From JAHDBG01 sp963922685 (GTDB taxonomy: Bacteria > Pseudomonadota > Gammaproteobacteria > Chromatiales > Chromatiaceae), in the NCBI GenBank assembly GCA_963922685.1, contig CAWUJM010000013.1:1-39396 (forward strand): DNA of 39,396 nt, read 5' to 3'. The notes below the pieces were generated by a model. The model saw only the letters and a program-made list of their open reading frames with translations, did not search any database and was not told the DNA's origin. This document shows positions 25,137 to 33,388 of the stretch, one piece after another. The first letter of the stretch is position 1; every line of letters begins with the position of its first letter. A program made the translations under genes and the position numbers.

Positions 25137-26441
25137 TTATCTGAGCGGCGTAACCTGTCCCAGTAATGTACCATAGTGCGAGTAGAATGACGTATTCTCA
25201 ACGAACTTCGGATTCCACTGCGGGTCAGTACCCTTCTGCGTGAGGATAATGATATCGGACCCACCGAACGTAAAGTAGCCGAACTCATCACCCTTGAGGC
25301 ACGTTATCTCTTTCTTATGGGGCATATCGGAGGACTCATGGGTCATATTGACACCGGAAACCTGACACATGCCTACAGGAATAACGGCGACAATGCCGAC
25401 ATCGCCGTATGGTGAGCCTGTCGTGTCAATCGTGAGGATCCCGCGGGCCTGCGTAAACTCATATCCGTCGCTTGCTGAGTCGGCTGCATCAAACTGACCT
25501 CCCGACAACGACACCTTCAGATACACCTCACCGGTCAATGGATAACATTCTCTGACTATTCCAGCTACCGGAGTATGGAACCGGTGGTATGAGTAGGGTC
25601 CCAGAAACAGATGAATGAAGTGGCCACCATTGAATGCATCAGCATATCTGCTTTTGTCAAGAAGCTGTTGCACGGTCGCGTAGGTATGGGTACCCTTGAG
25701 AGTGATCGACGGCGTAATCTGACCCGTTTCATCAATACCATAGGCCTTCTTATAAGTACAGTCAGCAGGCACCGTGAGCGTGGTATTATCGCCTGGATAA
25801 GTGACAGGGCGCAATCCGGGGTTGAGTTCACGGGCAAAAAACTGATTGAATGAATGCCAGCGTTTTCCCGGAATATTGGGACGCAGCTTGTCAGGATGGT
25901 GCACTTCGGGGATCATAGAGTCTTGAACCCGATACTTTGGTGAGTCACAGCGAAAACTATTCAGGATTTCATCGTCAAAGGACTTTTCTGAATCAAGAAA
26001 CATCCCCCAGTCCCGTGCCCACAGCACAAGAAATTCGGCAAACCAGGGAATATCCTGCAAAACACCATCTCGCAGGCTTGCAAGAGGTTGATCAATCAGC
26101 CAGTGGAACCAGCACAGATAGTCGTACACTTCCTGATGTTCTTCAAGATCAGTCGGATCTGCCCAGGCCGGATCATCACTCTGCTGTGGGATCCAGCGAC
26201 TGTAAACACACAGATAATGCACATATTCCTTAAAGGTCTTCGGCCATCTTTTCAGACCCATGCAGTTCGGAAGTGCCTGATAAAGTTTCGGATCAAGGCC
26301 ACCATTTTGTGCCTTGCGGTCAGCTGCAGCCAGAGACTCCTCAAGTTGTTTTATGAACGTCTGATCACCTTTGTGTTCAAGCAGGGGTTTGAGTGCAGGC
26401 AATTCTTCAGGGCTGGGACATTGTTTGATGTTGAAACTCAT
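25137..26441 (-). CDS. Phosphatidylserine-decarboxylase-family pyruvoyl enzyme
   Basis: A 434-residue member of the PSD family. The C-terminal half has the substrate and His motif SYHRFHTPVAGIV and the self-cleavage region KGDEFGYFTFGGSDIIILTQ, where a Gly-Ser bond would break to create the pyruvoyl cofactor. The N-terminal 190 residues (KRWPKTFKEYVHYL, WIPQQSD) are absent from E. coli Psd. This long architecture and the GGS site match the PSD-related amino-acid decarboxylases, such as fungal PsiD tryptophan decarboxylase, as much as membrane PSDs. No transmembrane segment is seen. So it could decarboxylate a free aromatic amino acid or a phospholipid. AGGA lies 8 bp before the ATG; monocistronic between two hairpins. 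Confidence 0.82.
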   Translation of the reverse strand: MSFNIKQCPSPEELPALKPLLEHKGDQTFIKQLEESLAAADRKAQNGGLDPKLYQALPNCMGLKRWPKTFKEYVHYLCVYSRWIPQQSDDPAWADPTDLEEHQEVYDYLCWFHWLIDQPLASLRDGVLQDIPWFAEFLVLWARDWGMFLDSEKSFDDEILNSFRCDSPKYRVQDSMIPEVHHPDKLRPNIPGKRWHSFNQFFARELNPGLRPVTYPGDNTTLTVPADCTYKKAYGIDETGQITPSITLKGTHTYATVQQLLDKSRYADAFNGGHFIHLFLGPYSYHRFHTPVAGIVRECYPLTGEVYLKVSLSGGQFDAADSASDGYEFTQARGILTIDTTGSPYGDVGIVAVIPVGMCQVSGVNMTHESSDMPHKKEITCLKGDEFGYFTFGGSDIIILTQKGTDPQWNPKFVENTSFYSHYGTLLGQVTPLR

Positions 26442-26513
26442 TATGTTTTTCCTTTTTTATGGTCAGATGGTGCTCGTACTGTAACGAACGTGTGAAATTA
26501 TGACAAACACTGA

Positions 26514-26542
26514 TCCGACGGCAGATTCATGCTGCCGCCGGA
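26514..26542 (-). terminator. Hairpin after the haem-protein gene
   Basis: Arms TCCGACGGCAG (26514-26524) and CTGCCGCCGGA (26532-26542) pair except for one mismatch, with a 7-base loop. It sits 21 bp beyond the stop at 26563 on the minus strand. There is no long U-tract. Confidence 0.5.
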
Positions 26543-26562
26543 CACATTAAGGCCGACTTATA

Positions 26563-26961
26563 CTATTTCTCAATAGCATAACAATTACTGCTACCACTCT
26601 TTGCCTGGAACGGAATTGCCCATAAAAAGTCCAGTGGAACATAACCATCACCAAGCTGCCTTTCATTACATTCCTGACCTCCAGAAGGTTGTAGATAGTT
26701 ATTAGTCGTTGAAGGTGTCAGTTTGCCTGTTACAACAGGAAAAGGCTGGAAATATGTTCCGTCAGGATGAATGGATGCGGCAGCATGACATGTATGGCAT
26801 GAGGAATCGAACTTTTTCCACCTGGTCGGCTGATCCTGATATTGCTCTGGCAATGCAGCAAAATCTTCCATAGCCGTATGCCCGAGTATAACAGGCACCC
26901 CATTTTCGGTATAGCGAATCTGTGTGCCAGTTGGGGGAATAATTTTTAAGGTTCTTAGCAA
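26563..26961 (-). pseudogene. C-terminal haem-binding part of a frameshifted periplasmic protein
   Basis: This frame of 132 residues continues the protein begun at 27802 after a shift of reading frame. It starts one base after the upstream stop, with only a TTG available and no ribosome-binding site. PPTGTQIRYTENGVPVILGH is followed by SSCHTCHAAASIHPDG, a single CxxCH haem c site. The pairing of a GTQ-x-x-Y block with a C-terminal CxxCH is what I recall from a family of uncharacterised exported haem proteins. Removing one base near GTTTAAATTG (26959-26968) would join the two frames. It may be a true pseudogene or a sequencing error in a T-run. Confidence 0.66.
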
Positions 26962-26962
26962 T

Positions 26963-27802
26963 TTAAACTTCTTTCAGTACCTCATTTATCTCGCGTTCCG
27001 ACAGAGGGTGCTTCTGAGTAATAAACTCATTACGGATATAATCTACACCATCATCTTCATTGAACTGGAAGGTTGTCCAGAACCAGCTTGGAGCTTCTGT
27101 GAAAAAAGGATCGACATTTTCTGGCAGCTTCTGCATTTTAACCATGATGTGCATACCACGAAACCAATATGGATGAAAAGATCCATTATTTTTCAAGTTT
27201 CGTCTCAGCGCATTTTCCGGAGCAGGCTGATCTGCAGTAATAAGTTCCCATACGGCTTTTATTTCAATTGCACCAACAGGCAGGTCTACACGTTTATTTT
27301 TATTAATGTGATCCAGAACACCCTGATTAGTAATTAAATTATTTTTTTTGATATAATCATATGATAATAGATTTCGATAGACCTCTTCAGAACTTTTATC
27401 GAGACTTTGGGTTAGACCATGAGTTGTTGTAAGACCAGATAATTCACTCTTACTTATGACCTGATTCAGGCTGGTATTATCCTCCGTACGCAGGTTCTTA
27501 ATACGCGTGTTCTTTTCTTTTGAGAATGTATCTTTTTCACTAGGCCATGACCTCCACAAAGGAGAAAAATCAGAATTAGGTGCTTGTTCATTGATTCTGG
27601 CAAAAACCATCCAGGCAACTTTCTGGCGTTCTTTCAGTGTGCCTTTGAATGCCATATCAGCGCAGTCTGTGGCAAAAGCTACATCTTTTTTACTTGCCCA
27701 GTTGTTCTCACATGTGCTGACATAGTTTCCTGCTGTAACGTATGCGGAAAGCGAGAACAAGGTTACAACAGCAGCCAGTCTGGCTTTATTTTTCATATAC
27801 AT
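26963..27802 (-). CDS. N-terminal part of a frameshifted exported haem protein, unknown function
   Basis: 279 residues opening with a signal peptide (KNKARLAAVVTLFSLSAYVTA) and cleavage probably after VTA, so the product is periplasmic. It contains VGAIEIKAVWELIT, WFRGMHIMVKMQKLP and APSWFWTTFQFNEDD, a pattern of uncharacterised exported proteins that normally end in a CxxCH domain. That domain is in the next frame (26563-26961). AAAGGT precedes the ATG. The gene is AT-richer than the flanking core genes, consistent with acquisition. Function unknown; redox or electron transfer is only suggested by the haem site. Confidence 0.72.
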   Translation of the reverse strand: MYMKNKARLAAVVTLFSLSAYVTAGNYVSTCENNWASKKDVAFATDCADMAFKGTLKERQKVAWMVFARINEQAPNSDFSPLWRSWPSEKDTFSKEKNTRIKNLRTEDNTSLNQVISKSELSGLTTTHGLTQSLDKSSEEVYRNLLSYDYIKKNNLITNQGVLDHINKNKRVDLPVGAIEIKAVWELITADQPAPENALRRNLKNNGSFHPYWFRGMHIMVKMQKLPENVDPFFTEAPSWFWTTFQFNEDDGVDYIRNEFITQKHPLSEREINEVLKEV

Positions 27803-28119
27803 AATATTGACCTTTGGTTGTTTAGTTATGAGATAACGATCTCATTAATTCACTGAAGTTGCACATCTGTATCTGAAAATCAGCAGTTTACGGAATGAAT
27901 CTGCGTAAGCACGTGATTTTCCGGACTCCGGTTAGTCAATGAAATCAGGTCGAACAAGTACGATTTTATTTAAGTTCACCTCCTTCCTTGTTAGGACTTA
28001 GCACCGAAATTTCAAACATAACCACTACCTGATCTTTCAGAGTCTGATCTTCCGCAATTTTCTACGAGCCAGATCAGAAAGTTGGCAACGGATTAATGTT
28101 CTGTCCCGGATTCAGACAG
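27803..28119. other. Gene-poor region between the XRE regulator and the exported haem protein
   Basis: 317 bp, AT-rich. On the minus strand it carries a 10-base perfect anti-16S match, AAGGAGGTGA (27976-27985), but no well-spaced ATG follows. Two tiny frames overlap it: 28019-27966 (17 codons, MFEISVLSPNKEGGELK) and 27979-27932 (GTG start, 15 codons, ending VRPDFID). Frames around 28020-28080 also read like coding sequence with a shift (KIAEDQTLKDQVVV). I read this as a decayed small gene or a leader peptide, not a confirmed gene. The promoter of the haem-protein gene must also lie here. A perfect palindrome CCGGACTCCGG is at 27921-27931. Confidence 0.4.
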
Positions 28120-28503
28120 TTATTCTTTTACAGGTGTCTGATGACACCACTCAGTTAAGGCCTGTTTCAGATTTTCGCGGCTGGCTTGTGAAAGGCGGCG
28201 ATAGATGTTGACCAGCAACTGTTCCTCCTGATTCAGCCGTTCAAAGCTGGCATCGTCTTCGACATCTCTTTGTTTCTGATCCTGATGTCTTTTTTTGTGC
28301 CCAGATCCGGTCGCTAACCATTCCGGATCAACGTCCAGCAGACGCGCTATGGAAAACAGATGTTCCATGCGCAGATTTTTAACCAGACCTTTTTCCCAGC
28401 GGCTGACAGCAGCACTGGTCACGCCGACCGACCGTGCCAAGTTACTGGCGTTGATACCGGCATCCCGGCGGGCCTCAACAATGCGTTCTTCTAACAGGCT
28501 CAT
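28120..28503 (-). CDS. XRE-family helix-turn-helix transcriptional regulator
   Basis: A 127-residue DNA-binding protein. Residues about 3-60 form a Cro/CI-type HTH: EERIVEARRDAGINASNLAR, then VTSAAVSRWEKG as the recognition helix, and MEHLFSIARLLDVDPEWLAT. This is followed by a Lys/Gln/Asp-rich linker (KKRHQDQKQRDVEDD) and a C-terminal helical part (EEQLLVNIYRRLSQASRENL) that may dimerise. It lacks a LexA-type peptidase domain. I chose ATG 28503; a TTG at 28533 would add ten residues. It lies downstream of plsC on the same strand. Its targets are unknown. Confidence 0.88.
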   Translation of the reverse strand: MSLLEERIVEARRDAGINASNLARSVGVTSAAVSRWEKGLVKNLRMEHLFSIARLLDVDPEWLATGSGHKKRHQDQKQRDVEDDASFERLNQEEQLLVNIYRRLSQASRENLKQALTEWCHQTPVKE

Positions 28504-28598
28504 AGCCGCAGATGATCTCTGATTATCAGTCAATTTTGGTTATAAATCATACTTTGTGTCATTCCTGTGTGAAAAATGGATCGTGTGTGATCTTATGC

Positions 28599-29351
28599 TT
28601 AATTCCGGCTGGTATCGGTGGTTGATAACGGCAGGTGCCGGGTCGGCAGGGTCTGCATCGTGTCTTCGATCCAGGCCTCGGTCAGTGCCAGGATATCTCT
28701 GGTACTCCTGTCAGTCGTAGTGATTGGTGGCCCGATCCGTACCTGGATGGTACCAGAGTATTTTTTCAGTCCGCGCCGTGCCCAGTAAACACCAGCATTG
28801 TGCGCAACCGGAACAACCGGATAACCGGTTTTGTGCGCCAGCATTGCGCCACCGATGTTATATTTCTGCCGCGCACCGGGGGCTGTTCGGGTGCCCTCCG
28901 GAAAGATCAGCACACTCCGTCCGGCCTGCAGTGCCTCTGCACCAGCCCGGTTCAGTTCCTGCATCGCGCGCCGCCCAGCATGTCGGTCTATCGGAATAAA
29001 GCTGCCGATCCGGAGTACCCAGCCCAGTACCGGAATATGCAGCAGTTCTTTTTTCAGCACCCAGGCCTGCCGTTCTGGCAGGTGGTGATGCAGACTGATC
29101 GTTTCCCAGGCGGACTGATGTTTCACCATCAGGATACAGGGTGCTGCTGCCAGGTGTTCCTGTCCGCTAACCTGCACATCCAGCCCGCAGATATGTTTCT
29201 GCAACCAGGCATTTGCCTGCGACCAGCGTCGCACGATCCGGTCAATATGACCCTCAGCAACGAATCTGCACAGCAGCAGTACCGCCATACCATACAACAG
29301 GATGGTCACGATCAGACAGACAAAGTATACCATTGCGCGTAACAGGGTCAT
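28599..29351 (-). CDS. plsC: 1-acyl-sn-glycerol-3-phosphate acyltransferase
   Basis: A 250-residue inner-membrane acyltransferase that converts lysophosphatidate to phosphatidate, the substrate of CdsA encoded in the same window. A hydrophobic N-terminus (MVYFVCLIVTILLYGMAVLL) anchors it. The active-site motif is KHQSAWETI, with Glu in place of the common Asp of HX4D, a variant seen in other proteobacteria. The phosphate-binding motif is IFPEGTRTAPG. ATG 29351 overlaps the gmhB stop by 4 bp, so the two are coupled. Confidence 0.93.
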   Translation of the reverse strand: MTLLRAMVYFVCLIVTILLYGMAVLLLCRFVAEGHIDRIVRRWSQANAWLQKHICGLDVQVSGQEHLAAAPCILMVKHQSAWETISLHHHLPERQAWVLKKELLHIPVLGWVLRIGSFIPIDRHAGRRAMQELNRAGAEALQAGRSVLIFPEGTRTAPGARQKYNIGGAMLAHKTGYPVVPVAHNAGVYWARRGLKKYSGTIQVRIGPPITTTDRSTRDILALTEAWIEDTMQTLPTRHLPLSTTDTSRN

Positions 29352-29887
29352 TTCAGCTGTTCCAGCAGGTAAGGTACGGCCTGTTGCAGATCGGTAAAGG
29401 CCGGGACGGCCGCCCATGCCGGATCCTGTGCAGTACGCATGCCTTTACCGGTCAGCACCCGGATCGGATGCGCACCGACACGGGTGGCCGCTGCCAGATC
29501 CCGGGCACTATCTCCGATGACAGGGACACCGGTCAGGCTGTAGCCGAAGTATGTCGCAATCTGATGATACAGTCCGGGCTCCGGCTTGCGGCAGGTACAA
29601 CCTTCGTCTGGCCCATGTGGACAATACACCAGATGATCAATCTGTCCGCCGATGGCAGCCAGTTCGGTCTGCATTCTGGTATGTATCGCATCCAGAGTGT
29701 CCGTAGTAAACAAACCACGCGCAATACCGGACTGATTTGTCGCAACAGCAACCTTTACTCCGGCCCGGTTTAACTGCGCTATCGCAGCCAGACTGCCAGG
29801 TATGGCCTGCCATTCAGCCGGACGCCTGATATACTGATCAGAATCCCGATTGATGACACCATCACGATCCAGAATGATCAGGCGCAT
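29348..29887 (-). CDS. gmhB: D-glycero-beta-D-manno-heptose 1,7-bisphosphate 7-phosphatase
   Basis: A 179-residue HAD-superfamily phosphatase in the ADP-heptose branch that feeds the lipopolysaccharide inner core. The nucleophile motif is ILDRDGVINRDSD, close to the N-terminus. ATNQSGIARGLF is HAD motif 2. The zinc loop CPHGPDEGCTCRKPEPG contains the clustered Cys/His ligands of GmhB, and PVIGDSARDLAAA is the Asp motif 4. Start ATG 29887 follows AGGAG by 8 bp. As in many proteobacteria it sits beside plsC. Confidence 0.94.
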   Translation of the reverse strand: MRLIILDRDGVINRDSDQYIRRPAEWQAIPGSLAAIAQLNRAGVKVAVATNQSGIARGLFTTDTLDAIHTRMQTELAAIGGQIDHLVYCPHGPDEGCTCRKPEPGLYHQIATYFGYSLTGVPVIGDSARDLAAATRVGAHPIRVLTGKGMRTAQDPAWAAVPAFTDLQQAVPYLLEQLK

Positions 29888-29901
29888 ACCACAAGCTCCT
29901 G

Positions 29902-30717
29902 TCAATTCTTATCCAGCCCGAGAGAATCCCAGGCCTTTTCAAACCAGCCCGGATCCGGCCGGAATTGTGCTTCATCAATCAGGCTGCCATTGTCCTGATT
30001 CAGTGCCAGCACCTTGCGCGTATCTGCTGCCAGTTGTTCCAGACCCAGCTGGGTATAGGCTGTGATCATGATCTCCAGCGCATCTCTGACCGCTGGTGTA
30101 CGCTGGTAATGTTGCACCACATAATTCGCCCGGTTAGCTGCTGCCAGAAATGCACCGCGCTTCAGGTAAAAATGTGCGATATGAATTTCGTTGCGTGCCA
30201 GGTTATTCCGCAGGTATAACATCCGCTGCCGGGCATCCGCTGCATAGCCGGAATCAGGATATTGCGTCACAACCTGGGCAAAATCCTGATACGCATCCAG
30301 TGCAGTACCCGGATCGCGTTGTGTTTCGTCAGTCGGCAGCAGCCGGTCAAAGATATTCAGTGCCGGACTGAAGTTGATCAGCCCCCGCAGGTAATACGCG
30401 TAGGCCACCGCCGGATGGCCCGGATGAAGGCGGATAAATTCATCAGCTGCCGCTAAAGCAGCAAACGGTTCTTCCAGACGGTAGTGAGCGTAGACAGTAT
30501 TAATCTGTGCCTGTCGGGAAAATTCGCCATACGGATAACGAATATTCAGTTTCCGGTAATAATCAATTGCTCTGGCATAATCCTTTGCCTCTAACCGCTC
30601 TGTGGCACGTTCGTACAATACCTGCTCGTCCCAGTCAGCAGTCACGTCCTGCCCGCCCGTACTGGCGCAGGCACTGATCAGCATCATCAGCGCAAAAACG
30701 CTTATCCAGCGTATCAT
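29902..30717 (-). CDS. bamD: Outer-membrane assembly lipoprotein BamD
   Basis: A 271-residue lipoprotein of the BAM complex, which inserts beta-barrel proteins in the outer membrane. The signal ends in a lipobox, MLISACAST, with the modified Cys at residue 17. The rest is five TPR-like helical repeats: YERATERLEAKDYARAIDYY, YRLEEPFAALAAADEFIRLHP and YPDSGYAADARQRMLYLRNN match BamD/ComL. It is slightly longer than E. coli BamD (245). Divergent from rluD, as is usual in gammaproteobacteria. Confidence 0.95.
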   Translation of the reverse strand: MIRWISVFALMMLISACASTGGQDVTADWDEQVLYERATERLEAKDYARAIDYYRKLNIRYPYGEFSRQAQINTVYAHYRLEEPFAALAAADEFIRLHPGHPAVAYAYYLRGLINFSPALNIFDRLLPTDETQRDPGTALDAYQDFAQVVTQYPDSGYAADARQRMLYLRNNLARNEIHIAHFYLKRGAFLAAANRANYVVQHYQRTPAVRDALEIMITAYTQLGLEQLAADTRKVLALNQDNGSLIDEAQFRPDPGWFEKAWDSLGLDKN

Positions 30718-30801
30718 GCATGCTCCCTGTCTGGTGGATGTTTCATCCGGTACGCCTGCGGCGTGTCCCGGCCCGCTTTAATGTAACGAGAACCCGTCAT
30801 T

Positions 30802-31761
30802 TTGTCCAGCACCCGGATACACCATGCCATCATTGATTCAGCACTGGATGGTAAGCGACTGGATCAGGCCACCGCACAATTATGGCCGGATTATTCACGG
30901 CAACAGCTACAGGCCTGGATCCGTGCCGGCCAGGTCACGGTGAATGGCGGGACCCGTCGCCCGCGCGATAAAATAGCCTGCCATGATCAAATCATTCTGC
31001 ACGCCTGTATCACCACCCGGAGTGCCTGCCAGCCACAACCGATTCCGCTGGATATCTGTTTTGAAGACACGCATATTCTGGTTCTGAATAAGCCCGCCGG
31101 ACTGGTTGTGCATCCGGCAGCTGGCCGCCCGGATGGCACGCTGCAGAATGGCCTGCTGCATTATGACCCGGAGCTGCACACGCTGCCGCGTGCGGGTATT
31201 GTGCACCGGCTGGATAAAGACACCACCGGCCTGATGGTGGTCGCGAAGACGCCTCGCGCCTGCCAGGCTCTGGTTGCTGCGCTGGCTGCACATGCCGTAC
31301 AACGGGAGTATGTCGCGCTGGCCTGCGGTGTTGTGACCGCCGGAGGCCGGATTGATCAGCCCATCGGACGTCATCCGTCTCAGCGCACCCGTATGGCGGT
31401 GCATCCGCTGGGCAGAACTGCCGTTACGCATTATCGGGTGCAGTCCCGTTTTCCCCGGCATACCCTGCTCAGGGTGCGGCTGGAGACCGGACGCACTCAC
31501 CAGATCCGGGTGCATATGGCAGCTATCCGCCATCCGTTATTCGGTGACCCGGTATATGGCGGACGTCTGCAGCTACCGGCTGGTGCGGATGCTGCACTGA
31601 GTCAGCAGTTGCGCCAGTTCAGACGCCAGGCATTACATGCCTGCCGTCTCTGTCTGACCCACCCGGTAACCGGGCAGCAACTCAGCTGGGAGGCACCGGT
31701 TCCGGCTGATATGTGTGGCCTGCTGGATGCCCTGACCAGGCACCAGTCAATGTCTGACTGA
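30802..31761 (+). CDS. rluD: 23S rRNA pseudouridine synthase RluD
   Basis: A 319-residue enzyme that makes pseudouridines in helix 69 of 23S rRNA (1911, 1915, 1917). An N-terminal S4 RNA-binding domain (RLDQATAQLWPDYSRQQLQA, then GQVTVNGGTRRPRDKI) precedes the catalytic domain. The catalytic Asp lies in GIVHRLDKDTTGLMVVAKT. LVLNKPAGLVVHPAAG and LETGRTHQIRVHMAAIRHPL are also family blocks. The 84-bp gap to bamD should hold two divergent promoters. Confidence 0.95.
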   Translation: MSSTRIHHAIIDSALDGKRLDQATAQLWPDYSRQQLQAWIRAGQVTVNGGTRRPRDKIACHDQIILHACITTRSACQPQPIPLDICFEDTHILVLNKPAGLVVHPAAGRPDGTLQNGLLHYDPELHTLPRAGIVHRLDKDTTGLMVVAKTPRACQALVAALAAHAVQREYVALACGVVTAGGRIDQPIGRHPSQRTRMAVHPLGRTAVTHYRVQSRFPRHTLLRVRLETGRTHQIRVHMAAIRHPLFGDPVYGGRLQLPAGADAALSQQLRQFRRQALHACRLCLTHPVTGQQLSWEAPVPADMCGLLDALTRHQSMSD

Positions 31762-31773
31762 TTATTGACATTT

Positions 31774-32832
31774 ATGCGACTGCAGCAACTCTATCAACAA
31801 CGCCTGCAACAACACGGCTTCTGTGCCGACCCGGCACAGAAGCCCATCCTGGCGGCACTGCAACATGTCGCGGATGCGCTGGCAGTACCACCGGTCTCTG
31901 GCTGGCGCCGCTGGCTGGGCCAGCCAGCAGCACCGATACCAGGGTTGTATATCTGGGGCTCAGTCGGACGCGGCAAGACCTGGCTGATGGACCTGTTTTT
32001 TGACTATCTGCCGGAGCCACGCAAACAACGGTTGCACTTCCACCATTTTATGCAGCAGGTGCATCAGAGTCTTGCGCAACTCAGACACCACAAGGAACCG
32101 TTAGATCAGCTGGCAGCGCAGATGGCCGCTGACTGGCGCATCCTGTGTCTGGATGAGTTTCACGTGATTGATATCGGCGATGCGATGATCTTCGCCGGGC
32201 TGCTGCGCGGCTTGTTCCGGCGCGGCCTGATCCTGATCACGACCTCTAATGTACCGCCGGATGAACTCTATCTGCACGGCATCCAGCGGGATCAGTTTCT
32301 GCCTGCGATTGCCTTACTGGAACAACATACCCGCGTGTTGGCTGTGCCGGGTGAACAGGATCATCGACAGGCCGTTGCCACGGCCGGTCTGGCATACCAG
32401 TTCCCGCTGAATGCGACCACCACACAACGGTTGCAGCAGATGTTCGGGCAGCTGGCGGACGAGACACCCGACCTGGCGGAACAAATCCGGATTCAGGGCC
32501 GTCAGATCGTCTGTCGGCAACGTACGCCGCATATCATCTGGTTTGAGTTCCGGGTGCTCTGTGGCCCGCCACGCAGTCAGCACGATTATATTGCGCTGGC
32601 AGATCAGTATGCTGTCGTGTTTATTTCAGACATACCCGCGATGACTGCCGACGACGATGATCCGATGCGACGCTTTATCATGCTGATTGATGAATTGTAT
32701 GACCGCCGCAGAAAAGTCGTGATCAGTGCCGCAGTACCCGCCGGACAACTGTATCAGGGCGTACGTCTGACGTTTGAATTTCAGCGCACGCTCAGCCGAC
32801 TGCACGAAATGCAGCACAATTTTCCCGGGTAA
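31774..32832 (+). CDS. zapE: Cell division ATPase ZapE
   Basis: A 352-residue AFG1-type AAA ATPase that associates with FtsZ at the septum in E. coli. Walker A is GSVGRGKTWLMDLFF, Walker B ILCLDEFHVIDIGDA, and the sensor region is LILITTSNVPPDELY. LHFHHFMQQVHQSL and FFEYL-like FDYLPEPRKQRLHF complete the family pattern. I prefer ATG 31774 over TTG 31765. It follows rluD by 12 bp. Its last 41 bp overlap the end of ogt on the other strand. Confidence 0.94.
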   Translation: MRLQQLYQQRLQQHGFCADPAQKPILAALQHVADALAVPPVSGWRRWLGQPAAPIPGLYIWGSVGRGKTWLMDLFFDYLPEPRKQRLHFHHFMQQVHQSLAQLRHHKEPLDQLAAQMAADWRILCLDEFHVIDIGDAMIFAGLLRGLFRRGLILITTSNVPPDELYLHGIQRDQFLPAIALLEQHTRVLAVPGEQDHRQAVATAGLAYQFPLNATTTQRLQQMFGQLADETPDLAEQIRIQGRQIVCRQRTPHIIWFEFRVLCGPPRSQHDYIALADQYAVVFISDIPAMTADDDDPMRRFIMLIDELYDRRRKVVISAAVPAGQLYQGVRLTFEFQRTLSRLHEMQHNFPG

Positions 32833-33388
32833 CGCCCGGTGCATATGATCTGTCCGGGTTTTCGGCCTGTATCATCTGTTGTTTGCGTGCTGCACCCCAG
32901 TGATACTGCCCGATGTCGCCATTTTTGCGGATCACACGATGGCAGGGAATGAGCCAGGCAATCGGATTTCTGCCCACCGCAGTCCCCACAGCGCGCACTG
33001 CACCAGAGCATCCGACCCGCTCTGCCAGCCGCTGGTAACTGATCAGTTCACCGGACCTGAGTTGCAGCAGGGCCTGCCATACCCTGGTCTGGAACATGGT
33101 ACCCACCGCCCAGGCAGCGATCGGCGGGGCATCCGGATTTCCGGCCTGCGCAGACAGAGTATCTGCCTGTGCCTGATGTAACCGGCAGGTATAGTCTGGC
33201 CAGTGCTGGCGCAGGATGGCTGGCGGATCTGCACACACGTCATGCAGCGAGACATGACACAGACCGGCACTGGTAAAGCCCCACAATACCATGCCATACG
33301 GTGAGCAGGTGACACCATACTCCAGCAGCTGATCTGTGGGATGTTCAGACATCACGGAAAGTTGCAGCCCGGGGCCCGGTGGCATCAT
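32792..33388 (-). CDS. ogt: Methylated-DNA--protein-cysteine methyltransferase
   Basis: A 198-residue suicide enzyme that takes the alkyl group from O6-methylguanine (and O4-methylthymine) onto its own cysteine. The acceptor Cys is in WLIPCHRVIRKNG. The DNA-binding helix-turn-helix is ISYQRLAERVGCSGAVRAVG, and FQTRVWQALLQLRSG precedes it. ATG 33388 overlaps the stop of the upstream helicase gene (ATGA). A later ATG at 33352 is an alternative. It lacks the Ada regulatory domain. Confidence 0.93.
   Translation of the reverse strand: MMPPGPGLQLSVMSEHPTDQLLEYGVTCSPYGMVLWGFTSAGLCHVSLHDVCADPPAILRQHWPDYTCRLHQAQADTLSAQAGNPDAPPIAAWAVGTMFQTRVWQALLQLRSGELISYQRLAERVGCSGAVRAVGTAVGRNPIAWLIPCHRVIRKNGDIGQYHWGAARKQQMIQAENPDRSYAPGVTRENCAAFRAVG

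Noticed and set aside
28635..29342. A 235-codon frame antisense to plsC
   Set aside because: plsC on the other strand has all acyltransferase motifs; this frame has none.
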